A DNA stretch of 64,000 nucleotides from a virus. The notes below the pieces were generated by a model. It was not told where the DNA came from. It was given only the letters and a program-made list of their open reading frames with translations, and did no database searches. Within the stretch, counting starts at the first letter, position 1, and every line of letters begins with the position of its first letter. The stretch spans positions 33,238-97,237 of the IMG/VR virus record IMGVR_UViG_3300007535_000003. One strand, 5' to 3'. A program made the translations under genes and the position numbers. Shown here piece by piece: positions 13,464 through 22,746 of the stretch.

Positions 13464-13778
13464 ATGAAGGTAAAAAAGTATAAATATCTAATACCTATAA
13501 TAAGCATAAAAGCTGAAGGTACCTTAGTACATTTGATACAGCGCAATATTCTGTACAAAGCTAAAAAAGTACTAGGGATCAAAATACCAATAGAAAAGAT
13601 CTTTCAAAAAGACAGGGGGATCTCAGCTTGGAAAGAGACAGCGGGTCATAAGCAGACTAAATGGAGAATAGTCTACATAAAAGATGAAGATAATAACATC
13701 AGATTAGGGCCCGTTATTCAAGACAAGAAACTTTTAAAGTTTTTAAACAAGATTACTAACCAAAATTATGCAAAATGA
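13464..13778 (+). CDS. Hypothetical protein, 104 aa
   Basis: ATG 14 bases after the terminator T run; TGA stop overlapping the next ATG (ATGA), so the two genes are coupled. Basic, mixed alpha/beta (YKYLIPIISIKAEGTLVHLI, then IFQKDRGISAWKETAGHK). Not recognised. Confidence 0.6.
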   Translation: MKVKKYKYLIPIISIKAEGTLVHLIQRNILYKAKKVLGIKIPIEKIFQKDRGISAWKETAGHKQTKWRIVYIKDEDNNIRLGPVIQDKKLLKFLNKITNQNYAK

Positions 13779-14275
13779 AAAGAGGAGCTAGCAAACCCAG
13801 TAGTGTTTTATCGCTTGGAGAAATAGTATATTTTCTACAAGAAGAGGTTGTAGACAATGACAACAAGTTGATAAGGACTACCTGGTATGATCCAAAGGGT
13901 ATAAGAGTAGTATCTGTTGTCTTAGACGGCAACAAAGTTGTAGTAAATCGAAAAGATATCGTCGAGTCTATTATGTCTAAAGGAGAGATAGAAGGAGACC
14001 ATAAGATATTTGAAATGTCTTTCGATATCAACAAAGAATCGATTTACACAGACAAAGATTCCGCAATAGAAGATGCGTGGGATCTCAATGAGAAGTCCCT
14101 GGAACAAAACAGGTATGCAGTATCTGAAAAGAAAAAGGAGTTATCTGACCTTGAAGAAAAAGTTAAAATGGTCAAAGTTCAGATAGATGCTGGAAATAAA
14201 GTATCTCAATTTCTCGAAGATTGGCTTGAAAAATTAGGTGATGGGGAAACCTACACTGATGATCAAGCTGTTTAA
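13775..14275 (+). CDS. Hypothetical protein, 166 aa, C-terminal coiled coil
   Basis: ATG overlaps the previous stop by four bases. The N-terminal half is beta-rich (LGEIVYFLQEEVVDNDNKLI, IRVVSVVLDGNKVVVNRKDI). The C-terminal half is a long charged helix (VSEKKKELSDLEEKVKMVKV), probably a coiled coil. No catalytic motif. Not recognised. Confidence 0.65.
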   Translation: MKRGASKPSSVLSLGEIVYFLQEEVVDNDNKLIRTTWYDPKGIRVVSVVLDGNKVVVNRKDIVESIMSKGEIEGDHKIFEMSFDINKESIYTDKDSAIEDAWDLNEKSLEQNRYAVSEKKKELSDLEEKVKMVKVQIDAGNKVSQFLEDWLEKLGDGETYTDDQAV

Positions 14276-14312
14276 CCTTAAGAATTATTAACCAACTAAA
14301 CAATTTAAAAAA

Positions 14313-14735
14313 ATGGCTAAAAGCAAAAAGAAAGTACAAGATGAAGTACAGGAACAAGAAACTGCAACTACAGTGGAAAATGAAGCTACAGAAGCTTCTG
14401 GTTCAGACAACACCCAAACTGCTAACGCTGAGGATGATACGGTCTTTGGTACGGTAGTATGGAACGACAAAAAGAAGAAAGGATTTGGTTTTATCCAGAT
14501 GGATGGTGAAAAGCAAGAAGAAGGTAATGATATCTTTATGCACCATTCCCAAATTATGGCTTACAAAGATGGTAAGGTACCAAATCTTGAAGCTGGTGAT
14601 AGGGTATCCTTTATACTTGTAGATCCCCCGGAGAGCAATAGCAAACAAAAACCTATTGCTTCTGAAGTAGTTCTCGAGGAAAAAGCTCCCAAAGAGGATA
14701 AACCCAAAGAGGAAAGCAAATCTGAAAATAAGTAG
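14313..14735 (+). CDS. Cold-shock domain protein with acidic tails, 140 aa
   Basis: Residues about 45-110 form a CspA-type OB fold that binds single-stranded RNA or DNA. The two nucleic-acid-binding motifs are visible as KGFGFIQM (RNP1-like) and NDIFMHHSQI (RNP2-like), followed by LEAGDRVSFILVDP. Host CspA proteins are about 70 residues; this one has extra N- and C-terminal tails rich in Glu, Lys and Thr. Likely role: RNA chaperone early in infection. Ends in TAG, with a TAA two codons on. Confidence 0.8.
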   Translation: MAKSKKKVQDEVQEQETATTVENEATEASGSDNTQTANAEDDTVFGTVVWNDKKKKGFGFIQMDGEKQEEGNDIFMHHSQIMAYKDGKVPNLEAGDRVSFILVDPPESNSKQKPIASEVVLEEKAPKEDKPKEESKSENK

Positions 14736-14766
14736 TGTTAAACTCTAAAAACTAAAAAGCTAACCA

Positions 14767-15222
14767 ATGGGTAAAAATAATCAGGAAAAACAGCAACAGA
14801 ATAAAGGTAATTCTCTTACTGATCCTATCAAAACTAAGAGCGGTAAGGAAATCAAGGGTTTAGAAACTGATGTTAACAAAGAAGTAAGCAGTATCATCAG
14901 TAATAGAAAGACTGAACCTTATGAAACAGTCAAAGGTAAATTGGCTGAAAAAGAGTTACAAAGAAGGGCAGATGTTTTAATGAATGCCCTTTATACGGAG
15001 TACCCAAAGGTGGTTAATATGGTCAAAGAAATAGGGCCGGATCTTGATCCAGAATACAACGAGGATGACAAGGAAGTAAAACCTAAACGTTATTCTGCTG
15101 AAGCCTGGAAAAAGAAGACCAAGACTCTAGAGAGATTTGAATCTCTTAAAAAGGCTATTGAGACTGTCAGAAAAGATGGCAACTATGAATTGCTGGACAA
15201 GTATTTTAATCAGTACAAATAA
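14767..15222 (+). CDS. Hypothetical charged protein, 151 aa
   Basis: ATG at 14767, TAA stop. The first 35 residues are polar and disordered-looking (KNNQEKQQQNKGNSLTDPIK); the rest is helical (LAEKELQRRADVLMNALYTE) with a charged C-terminus. Follows the cold-shock gene and may be co-transcribed with it. Not recognised. Confidence 0.6.
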   Translation: MGKNNQEKQQQNKGNSLTDPIKTKSGKEIKGLETDVNKEVSSIISNRKTEPYETVKGKLAEKELQRRADVLMNALYTEYPKVVNMVKEIGPDLDPEYNEDDKEVKPKRYSAEAWKKKTKTLERFESLKKAIETVRKDGNYELLDKYFNQYK

Positions 15223-15230
15223 TAAGGCGT

Positions 15231-15617
15231 ATGGAAGACAAATTAAAGCTTCCAACCAGCATACAAAGAGAAATAGATGAGATAGCTTCATCAAGAAATG
15301 ATGAGGTAATGTCTCTAGTACACATCTGGCGCAACAGGCAAATAAAGTATAAGTTTGATCCTGTAGTTCATGATGGTAAGAGCAACAATCAATTAATAAG
15401 AGGAGGGTGCCAATGTTCATACTGTAAACACCTTAAACTCTATGTCCAAAAGAAGTTGGAACATCACAGATTGAAGAAGTTTATAGATAAGTGTGATATG
15501 TACGGCATAGAAGTAAGTGAACTGGATGATTTATTAAAAACCCTTGATGAGATTAAAATTAAAGTTCAGTATGAGAAATCTATTAAAGATAAAGTTAAAC
15601 AAGAACTAAAACTCTAG
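15231..15617 (+). CDS. Hypothetical protein with a Cys/His cluster, 128 aa
   Basis: ATG at 15231, TAG stop. The centre has GGCQCSYCKHLKL, a CxCxxC arrangement with a nearby His that could bind one zinc ion. A long charged helix follows (VQKKLEHHRLKKFIDK). No known domain recognised. Confidence 0.6.
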   Translation: MEDKLKLPTSIQREIDEIASSRNDEVMSLVHIWRNRQIKYKFDPVVHDGKSNNQLIRGGCQCSYCKHLKLYVQKKLEHHRLKKFIDKCDMYGIEVSELDDLLKTLDEIKIKVQYEKSIKDKVKQELKL

Positions 15618-15625
15618 CAACCACT

Positions 15626-16654
15626 ATGAAGATTTCAAAGGTAATTAAGACTATCCTATTTGTAATGATTGTTATGTCTTGTGCCTCTTTTTACACTCTA
15701 TACAGCTTTTATAAAAATAATAATGATAAACTTGAATCCGCTGAAAATATTCAGGGACAAGAGTCATTAGATGCTAAAATTCTAAAAATAATCTATTTCA
15801 ATAGAGCTTTAGAATTAGCTAAAAGTACAGAGTGTATAGAAGAAGTAGAGGTAGATAATACTAACTACAGACGGGAATCAGTCGAGAGCTTTATAGGAAA
15901 ATCTATTCCTTCTAATAATAGTATAACCGTTTCTAACCTGCTCATTTACAGGAAGGAAACCCTGGTTATATATGCAGGGAATAGCAAGACTCAATTTTTC
16001 TATAAGACTCTTACAGAAAGTTACAAAGGCGCTATAAACGTCTACAAACCACTAATCCAAGTACCGGAATATTTAGGTTACTCTATAAGAGGACCTACCA
16101 GAGCAGCTATAAATAAAACTGCTAATAAACCTGACAATCAACTAAATACTATGAAGAAATGTGAATTTTCAAAGGAACAGAAAAAGAAAGTTGAAAGGGT
16201 AGCAAAGGTATTATTCGACTATAAGTACATATACATTGAGGGTAATAATCTTGTTTTCTCTCAATTTAGAAAGAGCTCGTTAGTTAGCTTATTAGCTCCC
16301 AACGAAGCTACCAAAGTACCTATATTTGAGTTGATAGTAAACGAAATCCCTAAAAAGCTAAGTACTTTTGCTTATGGGAACCAATCCTTTGCTCCTCTTT
16401 ATATGGCTGGTATTGTGTACCTCTTAAATATGCACCCGCCAGCTATAGCTGATTATGTATATCATAAGTTTATAAGGATTAGTAATAATTACAATCCCCA
16501 AGCTACGGCAAGATCAGCTATAAAAAATATCATTGATGAAGAAGAAAAAGTGAACAATAGTTCGATACTTATGAGTAAAAGGGCTAGAGATGCTGTTAAC
16601 ATGGGTGAAAGCAGTAAACTTGAAGTTGAAAGTATACTTAACATGATGCCATAG
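15626..16654 (+). CDS. Membrane-anchored or lipoprotein-like protein, 342 aa
   Basis: ATG 9 bases after the previous stop, TAG at the end. The N-terminus is a basic start followed by a hydrophobic segment (TILFVMIVMSCASFYTLYSF); the VMSC at residues 15-18 could be a lipobox, otherwise the segment is a signal anchor. The rest is a roughly 300-residue presumably exported domain with no recognised motif. The next gene encodes an exported lytic transglycosylase, so a cell-envelope role is plausible. Confidence 0.6.
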   Translation: MKISKVIKTILFVMIVMSCASFYTLYSFYKNNNDKLESAENIQGQESLDAKILKIIYFNRALELAKSTECIEEVEVDNTNYRRESVESFIGKSIPSNNSITVSNLLIYRKETLVIYAGNSKTQFFYKTLTESYKGAINVYKPLIQVPEYLGYSIRGPTRAAINKTANKPDNQLNTMKKCEFSKEQKKKVERVAKVLFDYKYIYIEGNNLVFSQFRKSSLVSLLAPNEATKVPIFELIVNEIPKKLSTFAYGNQSFAPLYMAGIVYLLNMHPPAIADYVYHKFIRISNNYNPQATARSAIKNIIDEEEKVNNSSILMSKRARDAVNMGESSKLEVESILNMMP

Positions 16655-16722
16655 TATACTAAAGCCCTTACCTAAACCTTTTATAGTTTATAACGTAAAA
16701 GGCCTCATAAGTTATAAGTAAA

Positions 16723-16745
16723 GGGCGAGTTAAGTTAACTTGCCC
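16723..16745 (+). terminator. Inverted repeat between envelope genes, possible attenuator
   Basis: GGGCGAGTTAA pairs with TTAACTTGCCC (one G-T pair, almost no loop). A second inverted repeat, CCTTTTA / TAAAAGG, lies just upstream (16676-16701). No clear T run follows, so this may be a weak terminator or a processing site. Confidence 0.4.
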
Positions 16746-16768
16746 TATGTTTAACTAAACTACTATTT

Positions 16769-17431
16769 ATGAATAAGTTTTTTATAATCATAGCTTCTGT
16801 GATTACTATGTTTTTGCTATGTAGTCCAAAGCTAAACAAGGGCTCTTCTATACCGATAGACAAAGAAAAATCTATGGCTACTTATGAAAGATTAGTAGCT
16901 AAAGAGCAACTAAACCTAAGTAACAAGGATACAGAAATGGTCAAAGCGCTTAAAATAGCGTTAAAAGGCAAAACTCATTTATTCAATGATTCTGTTACAA
17001 ACAGGTTAAATAGGATAGCATCCACACATGGTATTAAACCTTCTTGGATTGTTTATGTCATGGTTAAAGAAAGTGGTGCCGATCCTACTAAGCAGAATGA
17101 AATATCAAATGCTACTGGCATTATTCAATTTATGCCTAGTACAGCTAGGGCACTAGGCACATCTACTAAAGAACTACTCTCTATGAATATTTATGAGCAG
17201 CTTCATTACGTAGATAAATACCTCAGTGCTATAGGAAAGTCTCATCTTATAAGATCCTATGAAGACTTATACTTAGCTATATTCTGGCCCAGAGCTTTGG
17301 GCAAGAGCCCTGATTATGTGATAAGTTCTAAGAAAAGTCTTGTAAGTAAACAAAATCCAACTATCTCTGGCGAAAGAAGGGATGGTTCTATTACAGTAAA
17401 GAGTTTTAAGAAGTATGCACTAAAATTGTAA
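16769..17431 (+). CDS. Lytic transglycosylase (SLT fold), 220 aa, exported
   Basis: Cleaves the MurNAc-GlcNAc bond of peptidoglycan. Residues 1-18 are a hydrophobic signal or anchor (FFIIIASVITMFLLC). The SLT core lies at about 85-175: the catalytic Glu in VYVMVKESGADPT, then ATGIIQFMPSTARALGT, the family's GxxQxMPxTA motif, and YEDLYLAIFWP in place of the usual AYNAG. It lies in the early plus-strand block rather than among virion genes. A role in lysis, entry or superinfection control is possible. Confidence 0.8.
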   Translation: MNKFFIIIASVITMFLLCSPKLNKGSSIPIDKEKSMATYERLVAKEQLNLSNKDTEMVKALKIALKGKTHLFNDSVTNRLNRIASTHGIKPSWIVYVMVKESGADPTKQNEISNATGIIQFMPSTARALGTSTKELLSMNIYEQLHYVDKYLSAIGKSHLIRSYEDLYLAIFWPRALGKSPDYVISSKKSLVSKQNPTISGERRDGSITVKSFKKYALKL

Positions 17432-17453
17432 CAAATATTGTTTATTAATAAGA

Positions 17454-17490
17454 AAATACCCGCTCAATTTAAAAGTTGGACGGGTATTTT
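17454..17490 (+). terminator. Rho-independent terminator, possibly two-way
   Basis: AAATACCCG pairs with CGGGTATTT around an 18-base loop, with A before and T after the stem. It separates the envelope genes from the replication genes. Confidence 0.8.
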
Positions 17491-17508
17491 ACTTAAAAAC
17501 TTTTTATT

Positions 17509-17910
17509 ATGGAGATTACCCTAGATCTAAATGAAGCTATCAACTTTCAAAAAAAATTAAACAGCGAACTAGGTAAATTAAGGAAAAAATTACTTTGTTC
17601 CAAGGATGAAGAGGAAAGAGATAAACTGTTAGATGAATATGAATATATTTCTAACTCTCTTGTAAAGATAAAAGTTAAAATAAGGGAGAAGAATATTCAA
17701 GAAAATATATCAGAGAATATCTATAAGTTATCTGAACTGAAATCCCTAAAAGAGATTTTAGTAAAAACGAGAAAAGTAAATAGAATTAGAGAAATTGAAA
17801 AAGAAATTATAAGGTTGGAAAGATTATTAAGGGTATCTAACTCATTTACTACCATTGCTATTGATAAAGAAATGAAAAAACTTGTAAATATTTTAAATAA
17901 TACAAAATGA
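17509..17910 (+). CDS. Coiled-coil protein, 133 aa
   Basis: ATG at 17509; TGA overlaps the next ATG (ATGA). Nearly the whole sequence is charged helix with heptad spacing (FQKKLNSELGKLRKKLLCSK, IREIEKEIIRLERLLRV). Coupled to the 401-residue gene downstream, so the two products may act together. Family not recognised. Confidence 0.65.
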   Translation: MEITLDLNEAINFQKKLNSELGKLRKKLLCSKDEEERDKLLDEYEYISNSLVKIKVKIREKNIQENISENIYKLSELKSLKEILVKTRKVNRIREIEKEIIRLERLLRVSNSFTTIAIDKEMKKLVNILNNTK

Positions 17911-19112
17911 ACATACAAAATAGTAAGTTGGTAATACTACACGATAGAACTGGGAAAGAAATACAGTTTAATGATAGGAGAATGATAGAATATACTATAA
18001 TCTCCATGATTAACAGTGTTGTAAATAGACCTCTAAGTGTCATAGATGCAGGCAAAGAATACTATGGATTATTGAATTTAGCTGCAGGAAAACCTCTATT
18101 AGAAGGAGTAGATATAGGCTCTACTTTAAGTAGAAATCCTATCAAACTAGTTAAGATGCTTGAAGGTACAGATGGTACAGTAATTAAGGAAGCTGAGAAT
18201 AAAGCTTCTCAAATAGCTAATATAATTATGGACAAAGGTGATAAAGACACTAGTTTAACTTCTTCCTTTTTTAGCTATTTTTTAGGAGAATTAACACCCT
18301 ATATGCTAAACAACAATATCCTTATTCCTTGTTATGATTATAGAAGCCCTGCAGTTGTTATCCATAACTTAGTAGGTAAAGAAGATTCACTAGATACATC
18401 CAGTATTGATAAGATTATAAATACTTTTAAGAAAATAGAAGTATATTTAGCTTGTCTACATAATACTAATAAAATTGAAGAAAAAAGAACAGTTGGGAAA
18501 GTTGGAGAAAAGTACAGATCTAAGTTCAAGGATATATTAAAGAACATTGCACGTGATAAAGTACCTAAGAGAGCTGATATGTACGACCCTAAAAATATTA
18601 AACATATATTAGATTTGTACTCATTATCTGAGGAATTCCTTAGGGAACAATGTATAGAAGCAAACAAAGTAAATATAGAAGAAATTGATAAATCTATAAA
18701 TAAGATTGATAAACAAGAGAACATATCAAAGGTACTATTAACATCTGAAGAAGGGTCAGAGGATAATAAAGATGACTACAACCTTACAATTAATTTAACA
18801 GATACTTTTAAAGAAGACTTAAGGACAATATATGAAAGTATTGAAGATAAAGAACAGGCATTTGATTTAAGTCTTTTTATTATTAATTATTTGAGAATTA
18901 ATTCCTTGATGGGAGATTATACTGATACAACAACGTTATTTTCTAAGTTAGATACAGGTAAGAGTATTACTACATATTCAGACTTATATGAAATGTTAAC
19001 TTCTGTAACTAGGGATTATTTAGATACAAAGTCCTATTTAAATGAAGTATCTAACAAAATCCCAAAAAGTATTTTACAATTCTCTAAAAACTTATTGAAA
19101 CAAAATACGTAA
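17907..19112 (+). CDS. Hypothetical protein, 401 aa
   Basis: ATG overlaps the upstream stop by four bases, and its own TAA overlaps the next ATG (TAATG). Mostly helical and acidic-to-neutral, with a beta-like start (SKLVILHDRTGKEIQF). Long helical segments rich in Lys, Asp and Ile occur throughout. No motif was recognised. It is translationally linked to genes leading into the DNA polymerase. Confidence 0.65.
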   Translation: MNIQNSKLVILHDRTGKEIQFNDRRMIEYTIISMINSVVNRPLSVIDAGKEYYGLLNLAAGKPLLEGVDIGSTLSRNPIKLVKMLEGTDGTVIKEAENKASQIANIIMDKGDKDTSLTSSFFSYFLGELTPYMLNNNILIPCYDYRSPAVVIHNLVGKEDSLDTSSIDKIINTFKKIEVYLACLHNTNKIEEKRTVGKVGEKYRSKFKDILKNIARDKVPKRADMYDPKNIKHILDLYSLSEEFLREQCIEANKVNIEEIDKSINKIDKQENISKVLLTSEEGSEDNKDDYNLTINLTDTFKEDLRTIYESIEDKEQAFDLSLFIINYLRINSLMGDYTDTTTLFSKLDTGKSITTYSDLYEMLTSVTRDYLDTKSYLNEVSNKIPKSILQFSKNLLKQNT

Positions 19113-19294
19113 TGTATATAAAAGCATATAGGAAAGTTTCAAACAAATGTAAGACATGTGGGGGTGAAGGAAAAATTACCAACAAAAGGTATAGTTGGCA
19201 TAAAAATACTTGTCCTACATGTAGAGGTGAAGGAATAACGACTAGAGAAGAGGAAGTAAAGATTCCTCTTAGTCATCTTAATGATTATACCTAA
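19112..19294 (+). CDS. DnaJ-type zinc-finger protein, 60 aa
   Basis: Two CxxCxGxG-type repeats, CKTCGGEG and CPTCRGEG, 19 residues apart, as in the Cys-rich zinc centre of DnaJ. The J domain is absent. It probably binds one zinc ion and may contact protein or DNA. It is coupled to its neighbours by one-base overlap upstream and direct adjacency downstream. Confidence 0.75.
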   Translation: MYIKAYRKVSNKCKTCGGEGKITNKRYSWHKNTCPTCRGEGITTREEEVKIPLSHLNDYT

Positions 19295-19747
19295 ATGGTA
19301 ATTTGTGTAATTGATAAAACTCACAGTAGAAGTAAAGATTTATATGAAAGATTGAAAGAGGAGTATACTGAAGGTAGGGTACTCTATTTAGCTTCTATCG
19401 ATAAGGTAGAAGAAGTCGCTACGATGCTAAAGATGTCAAAGAACTTTGGCTTAGCTAAAGAAGTAGAAAAAATTTGGCAAAGTTATAACGAAGCTATAGC
19501 AGATAATATCATAGACTATATTAAACATTTTAAGAACGAAGAAGATATAGTACTAGTCAATGTAACAAGTGAAAAGGATAGAGCTCTGTTTGTTGAAAGA
19601 TGCTCATTTGATGTGCATTCTATATTCTTGGAAGGAGCTCCTAAGAGCTACATACATGACACTGTACTAAACATAAGGATGAATATGACTTTACAAACTA
19701 GTAAGTACGATGATATATCTGCTAACAAAGAAGAAAGTACTGTTTAA
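19295..19747 (+). CDS. Hypothetical protein, 150 aa
   Basis: ATG directly after the previous stop. An alpha/beta pattern starts with a strand (MVICVIDKTHS) and includes later strands (RVLYLASIDKV, EDIVLVNVTS) that suggest a Rossmann-like fold without a nucleotide-binding loop. Its end overlaps the start of the DNA polymerase gene. Not recognised. Confidence 0.6.
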   Translation: MVICVIDKTHSRSKDLYERLKEEYTEGRVLYLASIDKVEEVATMLKMSKNFGLAKEVEKIWQSYNEAIADNIIDYIKHFKNEEDIVLVNVTSEKDRALFVERCSFDVHSIFLEGAPKSYIHDTVLNIRMNMTLQTSKYDDISANKEESTV

Positions 19748-21683
19748 AGATGGTGATATTAACTACAGTACTAAAATATCAGAGGTTATATCTGATTTAA
19801 AGGAACAGAAAGTAATTGCCCTAGATATAGAAACTAATGGATTTGATACCTTGACTAACAAAGTATTAATGCTCCAGTTAGGTACTAGAGAAGGTAACCA
19901 ATATGTTATAGATTCTAGGGATTATGATATAAGTAAATTCAAGGAAATATTAGAGGATAGTAGTAAAGTATTTGTAGGCCATAATATAAAGTTTGATTAT
20001 AATTCCTTAAAGAAGCACAATATAGTATTAAGTAGGGTATATGATACTATGCTGTCAGATATTGTAATATATAACGGCTATTACTCTAAAGATTATATTA
20101 AGAAAAACAAGAGATTCTCATTAGCAGGTGTGTACAAACATCACTTTAATAAAGCCATTGAGAAAGAAACTAGGGATACTTTTAAAACAATAGGCAGCAC
20201 ACCATTTAGCTACTCTCAAGTACTCTACGGAGCTAATGATGTTAAGTACCCATTAGAGATAATGAAGGTTCAAAGAAATTTACTAAATGAATTTGATTTG
20301 GTAGAATGTGCTAAGTTAGAGAATAAAGTTACTTTGGCTTTAGCTGATATAGAGTATAATGGTTTTTATCTCAATAGGGACAAGTGGGGAAAAGTAGCTA
20401 AGGAGTATAGTAGAAAAGTTAAGGAAACTACTGACAAATTAGATAGAATACTGATAAGTAAGGATAAATCATATAAGAAAAAGTATTACCAAAAAGATTT
20501 ATTCGATGAACAGTATGAAGATAAGAGGTTCACAGTAGTTAATTGGGATAGTCCCCAACAGGTATATGAAATATTAACAAATGTATTTGACATATATCTT
20601 GTAGATAAGCATGGTAAACCTTCTACTAGTACTAAAGCTATAGAATATTTAACAAGTACCCATGAAATTACTGATAAACTATTACAATATAGGCAAGAAA
20701 GTAAGGCTTTAAATGCTTTTGGGGAAAACTTTGCTAGAGATTCTACAGATAAGGAAGGTAGGATACACACTAAATTTACTCAAATTGTGGAGACTGGTAG
20801 AGTTAGTTCTAGCAAACCTAATTTACAACAGATTCCTAGCTCTAAATTATTTAGGGAATGCTTTGAAGCCCCTAAAGGTAGGAAGATAATTACTGCAGAC
20901 TATAGTACTCAAGAGGGCCGTATTATGGCTGATCAGTCCAAAGATGAAGCTTATGTAGATTTCTTTAAGAATGGGGGCGGTGACGCCCACAGTTTTGTAG
21001 CAACTAAGATGTTTTCAGCTAAATTTGGTAAAGAATTCATAGTAACTAAGTACAATGAGAATAAGGAGTATAGACAACAAGGTAAGAAATTAAACTTCTC
21101 TATATCTTATGGTGGTACTGCCTTTTCTTTATCAAAGAGTTTGAAGATATCGGTGGAGGAAGCTCAGGAGCTCATAAACGCCTTTTTTAGAGGATTTAAG
21201 CAACTCAAAGAGTATTTTGATACTAACTCCCGTTTCGGCCTAAACAACGGCTATATTCGCACTAATACGATCACTAAGCGTAGGAGGTGGTTTCAAGAAT
21301 ATGAAGATTATTTAGTGTATAAGGAAAGAGCTAATCAGTCTGATAGATCTTTAGATTATTATAAGAGGTATAAGACTCTAGAGGGATCTATTGGTAGGAA
21401 GTCACAAAATACACCTGTTCAGGGTACTGCAGGGGATATGACTAAACAAGCTTTAGTGTATATTAGGGATAAACTATTAGAGAACGGTGTAAAACCACTG
21501 TCTAGTGCTGAAGCTAAGTTGGTTAGTGTGGTACACGATGAATGTAGCTTAGAGGTAGTAGAAGGTAAAGCTGAATTCTACGCTAAGATACAAAGGGAAG
21601 CTATGGAGAAAGCTGCTAATCTACTCACTGAAGATCTAGATATTCCTGTAGATCAAGAGATAGGAGATCATTGGTCTCATTAA
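19710..21683 (+). CDS. polA: Family A DNA polymerase with 3'-5' exonuclease, 657 aa
   Basis: Replicative polymerase of the phage. The exonuclease domain (about 25-200) has ALDIETNGFD (ExoI), GHNIKFDYNSL (ExoII) and a later YGANDVKYP (ExoIII region). The polymerase domain has motif A IITADYSTQEGRIMADQS, motif B RQQGKKLNFSISYGG and motif C VSVVHDECSLEV, whose two Asp residues bind the catalytic metals. There is no 5'-3' exonuclease domain. Family A enzymes are typical for one branch of crAss-like phages. The start overlaps the previous gene by 38 bases. Confidence 0.95.
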   Translation: MIYLLTKKKVLFKDGDINYSTKISEVISDLKEQKVIALDIETNGFDTLTNKVLMLQLGTREGNQYVIDSRDYDISKFKEILEDSSKVFVGHNIKFDYNSLKKHNIVLSRVYDTMLSDIVIYNGYYSKDYIKKNKRFSLAGVYKHHFNKAIEKETRDTFKTIGSTPFSYSQVLYGANDVKYPLEIMKVQRNLLNEFDLVECAKLENKVTLALADIEYNGFYLNRDKWGKVAKEYSRKVKETTDKLDRILISKDKSYKKKYYQKDLFDEQYEDKRFTVVNWDSPQQVYEILTNVFDIYLVDKHGKPSTSTKAIEYLTSTHEITDKLLQYRQESKALNAFGENFARDSTDKEGRIHTKFTQIVETGRVSSSKPNLQQIPSSKLFRECFEAPKGRKIITADYSTQEGRIMADQSKDEAYVDFFKNGGGDAHSFVATKMFSAKFGKEFIVTKYNENKEYRQQGKKLNFSISYGGTAFSLSKSLKISVEEAQELINAFFRGFKQLKEYFDTNSRFGLNNGYIRTNTITKRRRWFQEYEDYLVYKERANQSDRSLDYYKRYKTLEGSIGRKSQNTPVQGTAGDMTKQALVYIRDKLLENGVKPLSSAEAKLVSVVHDECSLEVVEGKAEFYAKIQREAMEKAANLLTEDLDIPVDQEIGDHWSH

Positions 21684-21695
21684 TTTAAACTTATT

Positions 21696-22121
21696 ATGAA
21701 TAAAATTAAAATTAGATATAAAAATACATTTACAAAGCCTATCAGTTATCATAGTTTATCAAAAGAATGGTATATATTCTTACCTAATAATTTAATTAAG
21801 CTATTTAAATATGGAATAAAATATCCCATTTTATATTGGTTTAATAAAAAGCATTATACAGGTATATGTGAATGTGGCCATAATTTCAGTGAACATCACC
21901 ATGGTGTTATTATGAATGTAGATTCGTTATACTACCCATTACAAGTAAATGGGGTTATAGGTCAAGAATGTGAGCATAACGGCTTTAATGGTGAAAAATG
22001 GGCTGATGAAGATGGTAGTATCTGTAGGTGTAATAGCTACGTAGACAAAGGCTGGATATTCAGGAAGAATAAAGATTATAAATTCAGATTGCATGGAAAA
22101 ATTGGACGATCTAAAACCTAA
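21696..22121 (+). CDS. Zinc-binding hypothetical protein, 141 aa
   Basis: ATG 13 bases after the polymerase stop. The central region has a Cys/His set, CECGHNFSEHHHG, then a CEHNG and a final CRCNSYVD, enough for one or two zinc sites. The N-terminal third is basic and aromatic. The pattern recalls short zinc-binding phage proteins of unknown role. Its end overlaps the next gene. Confidence 0.6.
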   Translation: MNKIKIRYKNTFTKPISYHSLSKEWYIFLPNNLIKLFKYGIKYPILYWFNKKHYTGICECGHNFSEHHHGVIMNVDSLYYPLQVNGVIGQECEHNGFNGEKWADEDGSICRCNSYVDKGWIFRKNKDYKFRLHGKIGRSKT

Positions 22122-22407
22122 GCAGATAAAGGAAGAGGACTTTGATGCTTATGTAGATATATATGATAAAAAGTATACATGGTTCTACAAAAATAAGGTA
22201 TTGCTTATAGAGAAAAAAGGAGGTGAATTTGAATTTCTTGAGTGGCATGCCCACAATGGACCTGTATATGATTTAAGCTTGTCTACAGTAAGGTGGCTTG
22301 TAGATAAAAAGAAGATAAATTCAAAACGTATCAAATTAGTATTAAAATTAGCAGGAAATGAACAATCAGACTCTAACAGAACCAGTATCAGAAATAGGGG
22401 CAACTAG
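22093..22407 (+). CDS. Hypothetical protein, 104 aa
   Basis: ATG overlaps the previous gene by 29 bases; ends in TAG. The N-terminal half is alpha/beta with aromatic residues (VDIYDKKYTWFYKNKVLLIE); the C-terminus is basic. Overlaps on both sides suggest a tightly coupled operon. Not recognised. Confidence 0.55.
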   Translation: MEKLDDLKPKQIKEEDFDAYVDIYDKKYTWFYKNKVLLIEKKGGEFEFLEWHAHNGPVYDLSLSTVRWLVDKKKINSKRIKLVLKLAGNEQSDSNRTSIRNRGN

Positions 22408-22744
22408 ATTGTTATTGGATATAGTAAGGGATAATCTACCTAAGGAATATAATAAAGACTATGAGTCATTGAACAATGCTGTAGATAAGATAACACCTGA
22501 AAGACTATCTTCTACAAGACATTTAAAGACTTGTGATGAACTGTTTAGACGAAGAATCTTACTTACTATTCATACACCTTATAACAGCTCCTATGACAAT
22601 CTCTTGCTTAAACAAGAGAAAGTTAAAAGAAATGCACTTCCTCGATTTATAGAGGAATATGTGAGAAAGAGAGGTACTAAGCATAAAAGGCTTTCACATT
22701 TTGAAAGAGAAGGTAAGGTCTTTTGTGTTAAACACTACAAGTAG
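22358..22744 (+). CDS. Hypothetical basic protein, 128 aa
   Basis: ATG overlaps the previous gene by 50 bases; TAG stop two bases before the next ATG. Charged and helical, with a basic C-terminal half (FIEEYVRKRGTKHKRLSHFE). Its place between polymerase and helicase genes suggests a replication role, but no motif shows one. Confidence 0.55.
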   Translation: MNNQTLTEPVSEIGATRLLLDIVRDNLPKEYNKDYESLNNAVDKITPERLSSTRHLKTCDELFRRRILLTIHTPYNSSYDNLLLKQEKVKRNALPRFIEEYVRKRGTKHKRLSHFEREGKVFCVKHYK

Positions 22745-22746
22745 AT

